Source: Clostridia bacterium
GTDB taxonomy: Bacteria; Bacillota; Clostridia; Christensenellales; UBA1242
NCBI GenBank assembly: GCA_028704215.1
Contig: JAQVLJ010000034.1
Coordinates: 1 to 8,484 of the forward strand
Direction of reading: 5' to 3'
DNA: 8,484 nt
Below are positions 5,798 through 8,484 of this stretch, in pieces. Position numbers and translations under genes: made by a program. Below the pieces are notes generated by a model. The model saw only the letters and a program-made list of their open reading frames with translations. It did not search any database and had not been told where the DNA came from. The stretch's first letter is position 1. Each line of letters starts with the position of its first letter.

Positions 5798-8017
5798 ATG
5801 AAATTATTTGGCACAGTTGAAGACATAATTTTCAGAAACAATGAAAACAATTACACGGTTATCAACCTTGATAGTGATGGAATTTTGCATACAGTTGTTG
5901 GCAGATTGCCAGAATTACACGTAGGTTTGTATTTAGAACTGGATGGCGATTTTTGCACAAATACAAAATATGGGGAGCAGTTTGTTGCCCAAGAAGTACA
6001 AATATCTCAGCCCAAAAACCTTGATGCTATTGAAAAATATCTAGCAAGTGGACTTATTCGCGGAGTGGGCGAAGTAACCGCTCACAAAATTGTTAGCCAA
6101 TTCAAAAAAGATACTCTTGATGTAATTGAATACAATCCAATGCTACTGGCCCAAATACGTGGCATTAGTAGAGCAAAGGCACAAGAAATAGCTAGTTCTT
6201 TTAGCGAAATAAAAGCAATGCAACAAACATTGATTTTTTTGCAATCGCACAATATTTCTACCAATTTGGCTGTCAAAATATTTAATCAGTACAAACAAAA
6301 CACCATAAATATGGTCAAAACTAATCCATATAGGCTGGTAGAAGATATCGATGGCGTAGGTTTTTTGTCCGCCGACAAAATTGCGCTTAAACTTGGTCTA
6401 GACATTTACAGTGAATTTCGAGTTAAAGCTGGAATTATATACACACTTAAAGAGGCAAGCCGAAAAGAAGGCCACACTTATTTACCTTGCGATATATTAA
6501 TAAGAAACACCGCAGATTTGCTCAAATTTGGTGAACAAGATTATGTCTTGATTGATAAAGTTCTACATTTTATAGAAATAGAAAATTTGGTCAAAGTATT
6601 TTATTTTGCCAAGAATGAAATTGCAATGTTGACAAAATATTATTATAGAGAATTATACAACGCTCAAAAACTTACTCAACTTGCACAAAATATTTTTGAA
6701 AACTCGCTTGACTATTCAAAAAATCTTGATTTTTATGAAAAACAAAATAAAATTAAACTAAATGAAGAACAAAAATCCGCTGTTTATACAGCGCTAAAAC
6801 AAGGTTTATCCGTAATTACTGGCGGTCCAGGAACGGGAAAAACAACAATTATAAAAGCAATAATAGATATTTTGAATGACCAAAGAAAAGAAGTTTTGCT
6901 TGTAGCACCTACTGGACGAGCAAGCAAAAGACTGTCTGAGTCATGCAATAAAGATGCAAAAACAATTCATCGTGCATTGGAAATGAACAAAAATACGGAT
7001 GCCGATAGTTATTTTAATAAAAACGAACACAATCCACTTGATGTTGATGTCGTCATTGTTGATGAAGTTTCTATGGTAGACACTTCGTTACTTTATCATT
7101 TGCTAAAAGCTTTGCGTCCGACATGTAGACTTGTACTAGTTGGAGATAAAGACCAGCTGCCTTCTGTTGAAGCGGGAAATATATTAAAAGATATTATTGA
7201 AAGTCAATGTGTTTCTGTCACACATTTGACCCAAATTTACAGACAAGAAGCGGATAGCCTCATAATTACGAATGCTCACTTAATAAATCAAGGAAAAATG
7301 CCAGTTGTTGACAATTCAAGTAAAGATTTTTTCTTTATACAAAATGAGGATGTGCTCAGATGTAGTGAAGAAATAATAGATTTGGTGAGTTTTCGCTTGC
7401 CCAATTACTTAAATATGAAAGCAGAACAAATTCAAGTGCTTGCTCCATTAAAAGCAGGACCTTGTGGTGTGGAAAATTTAAACAACAAATTGCAACATAT
7501 TTTGAACCCATATATTGAAGGTGCAACTGTAGTTGAAGATGCATTCAAATTTAGAGTGGGAGATAAGGTAATGCAAATTGCCAATAATTATGAATTGCAT
7601 TTTGTAAAACCAGAAGAAATTGGTTCGCTTAGCGAAGGTGAAGGTGTTTATAATGGGGATATAGGATTTATAACACATATAGACTCAAACACTTTTGAAG
7701 TTACGGTTACTTTTGAAGACGGCAAGATTTGTGTTTATCCACGTACTGAATTGAGTCAACTAGCACTTGCTTATGCAATAACAATTCACAAAAGTCAAGG
7801 AAGTGAATTTGAAGCTGTAGTTATTCCCGTTATTGCTGGCGCACCTATCATATTGACTAGAAATTTGCTTTATACAGCTATTACTCGTGCCAAAAAATCA
7901 GTTGTTTTGATAGGTACAAAACAAAATCTTGCTCGAATGATTCACAACAATTTTACTGCAAAAAGGTATACTTTACTTGCACAAAACTTAAAAGATTGTA
8001 TGAAACCTTTTGCATAA
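5798..8017 (+). CDS. recD2: RecD-like SF1B DNA helicase RecD2
   Basis: This 739-residue protein is full length for RecD2. It begins with a small beta-rich domain (1-~75, 'GTVEDIIFRNNENNYTVI', the usual N-terminus). Helix-hairpin-helix units follow near 85-100 (GLIRGVGE), 120-140 (RGISRAKAQEIA) and 184-200 (IDGVGFLSADKIA). The helicase core has Walker A GGPGTGKTT (342-350), motif II DEVSM (422-426), motif III GDKDQLPSV (449-457), an IYRQ motif, 'TIHKSQGSEF' (662-671) and 'YTAITRAK' (692-699). RecD2 enzymes are 5'-3' helicases acting in replication-fork maintenance and mismatch or damage repair in bacteria, without RecBC. The open frame extends back to 5648, but family alignment and the lack of any ribosome binding site upstream place the start at the ATG at 5798. 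No tryptophan is apparent in its sequence. The stop TAA is followed at once by TAG; no clear terminator follows. Confidence 0.96.
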   Translation: MKLFGTVEDIIFRNNENNYTVINLDSDGILHTVVGRLPELHVGLYLELDGDFCTNTKYGEQFVAQEVQISQPKNLDAIEKYLASGLIRGVGEVTAHKIVSQFKKDTLDVIEYNPMLLAQIRGISRAKAQEIASSFSEIKAMQQTLIFLQSHNISTNLAVKIFNQYKQNTINMVKTNPYRLVEDIDGVGFLSADKIALKLGLDIYSEFRVKAGIIYTLKEASRKEGHTYLPCDILIRNTADLLKFGEQDYVLIDKVLHFIEIENLVKVFYFAKNEIAMLTKYYYRELYNAQKLTQLAQNIFENSLDYSKNLDFYEKQNKIKLNEEQKSAVYTALKQGLSVITGGPGTGKTTIIKAIIDILNDQRKEVLLVAPTGRASKRLSESCNKDAKTIHRALEMNKNTDADSYFNKNEHNPLDVDVVIVDEVSMVDTSLLYHLLKALRPTCRLVLVGDKDQLPSVEAGNILKDIIESQCVSVTHLTQIYRQEADSLIITNAHLINQGKMPVVDNSSKDFFFIQNEDVLRCSEEIIDLVSFRLPNYLNMKAEQIQVLAPLKAGPCGVENLNNKLQHILNPYIEGATVVEDAFKFRVGDKVMQIANNYELHFVKPEEIGSLSEGEGVYNGDIGFITHIDSNTFEVTVTFEDGKICVYPRTELSQLALAYAITIHKSQGSEFEAVVIPVIAGAPIILTRNLLYTAITRAKKSVVLIGTKQNLARMIHNNFTAKRYTLLAQNLKDCMKPFA

Positions 8018-8073
8018 TAGTTTTTGTTTTGTTGACCGTACCATTTACACCGTTTTTTGAACAATATTTACTA

Positions 8074-8102
8074 TTGACAAAAAAGATAATACGATTTATA
8101 AT
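8074..8102 (+). promoter_or_regulatory. Perfect consensus sigma-A promoter
   Basis: TTGACA (8074-8079), exactly 17 bp, then TATAAT (8097-8102): both hexamers match consensus. The expected start near 8109 gives a leader of about 17 nt to the ATG at 8126. It suggests strong, probably constitutive expression of the downstream gene unless a repressor acts. Confidence 0.88.
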
Positions 8103-8125
8103 GTGTTATCTATTACGGAGTAATT

Positions 8126-8484
8126 ATGAGAAGATTTTTAATGTTTTTGGTAGTAACTATCATAGCCGTTAGTTTAGGATTGACAGTGTATGCCTTTATA
8201 AAAGACGACGAAGTGATTAGTATAAATACTACACCAATATATCTAAATGTCGGTCAGACTTTGTCTTTGAACGATATTGATTTTGAACACATCAAAGCAA
8301 AAGATGGTACAGTAATTGACTTTAATGCTGGTAGTCAGACAGTTAGAGACCACATTGAATACAATGTTGATACTAAAGTTTTTACCGCAAAAGTAGGCGG
8401 TAGTGTTACTTTATTAATTACCTCATCTCACAAAAAATACAACAACTTTCAGATTGAAGTTACCATAGGTGACGGAAGTAGTAG
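8126..8484 (+). CDS. Secreted or membrane-anchored protein with Ig-like domain, 3' end missing
   Basis: The frame starts at an ATG preceded by GGAG (8117-8120, five-base gap) and runs off the right edge after 119 codons without a stop. Residues 1-3 (MRR) and a hydrophobic stretch at ~4-25 (FLMFLVVTIIAVSLGLTVYAF) form a signal peptide or an uncleaved N-terminal anchor; a cleavage after TVYA is possible. The following ~34-118 is beta-rich and resembles bacterial Ig-like (BIG_2-type) domains: 'INTTPIYLNVGQTLSL' near the start and 'KVGGSVTLLITSS...FQIEVTIG' near the end. The protein is inferred to act outside the membrane. The visible end (GDGSS) could be a linker to a further domain. Function is unknown. 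Confidence 0.8.
   Translation, partial: MRRFLMFLVVTIIAVSLGLTVYAFIKDDEVISINTTPIYLNVGQTLSLNDIDFEHIKAKDGTVIDFNAGSQTVRDHIEYNVDTKVFTAKVGGSVTLLITSSHKKYNNFQIEVTIGDGSS

Noticed and set aside
1..8484. A defence, CRISPR, toxin-antitoxin or mobile-element system.
   Set aside because: No regular repeat-spacer pattern, transposase, integrase, nuclease-effector pair or reverse transcriptase is visible; RecD2, NrnA and ComF are ordinary chromosomal proteins and are not arranged as one operon.

Overview
The window reads as a chromosomal stretch of an AT-rich, low-GC Bacillota-type bacterium, probably an uncultured Clostridia- or Bacilli-like gut or anaerobe lineage. This is inferred from AGGAGG ribosome binding sites, consensus sigma-A promoters with 17-bp spacers, a Bacillota-type L10 leader ahead of rplJ, a Bacillota-like L7/L12, a YwaF-type membrane protein and a BspA-like leucine-rich-repeat surface protein. 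Every complete gene ends in TAA and the tryptophan codons I checked are TGG, so the standard bacterial code fits. No species can be named from the sequence alone.

Layout, left to right. (1) The 3' part of a BspA-like LRR protein gene, cut by the left edge. (2) The ribosomal stalk operon: an extended -10 promoter, a roughly 160-nt leader carrying an L10-binding structure and an attenuator hairpin, rplJ, rplL and a strong terminator. (3) On the minus strand, convergent with rplL and sharing that terminator, a ComF-family phosphoribosyltransferase gene whose promoter suggests a leaderless mRNA. (4) A very AT-rich gap, then nrnA (DHH/DHHA1 phosphoesterase) with its own promoter and terminator. 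(5) On the minus strand, a YwaF/TMEM164-like seven-helix membrane protein, convergent with nrnA; the A/T-rich spacer between them holds a bidirectional terminator flanked by a perfect 27-bp inverted repeat. (6) Divergent from it, recD2, a complete 739-residue RecD-like helicase that also looks leaderless. (7) The 5' end of a gene for a secreted or membrane-anchored protein with an Ig-like domain, behind a perfect consensus promoter and running off the right edge.

rplJ and rplL form the only obvious operon. The other genes each have their own promoter or face their neighbours, and the only shared theme is loosely nucleic-acid handling (ComF, NrnA, RecD2). I saw no tRNA, rRNA, CRISPR array, insertion sequence, phage gene or defence island. 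The points most worth a second look are the L10 leader attenuator, the two apparently leaderless genes, the separation of rplJL from rplKA and rpoBC, and the inverted A/T repeat between nrnA and the membrane protein gene. I do not see a clearly new multi-gene system here.
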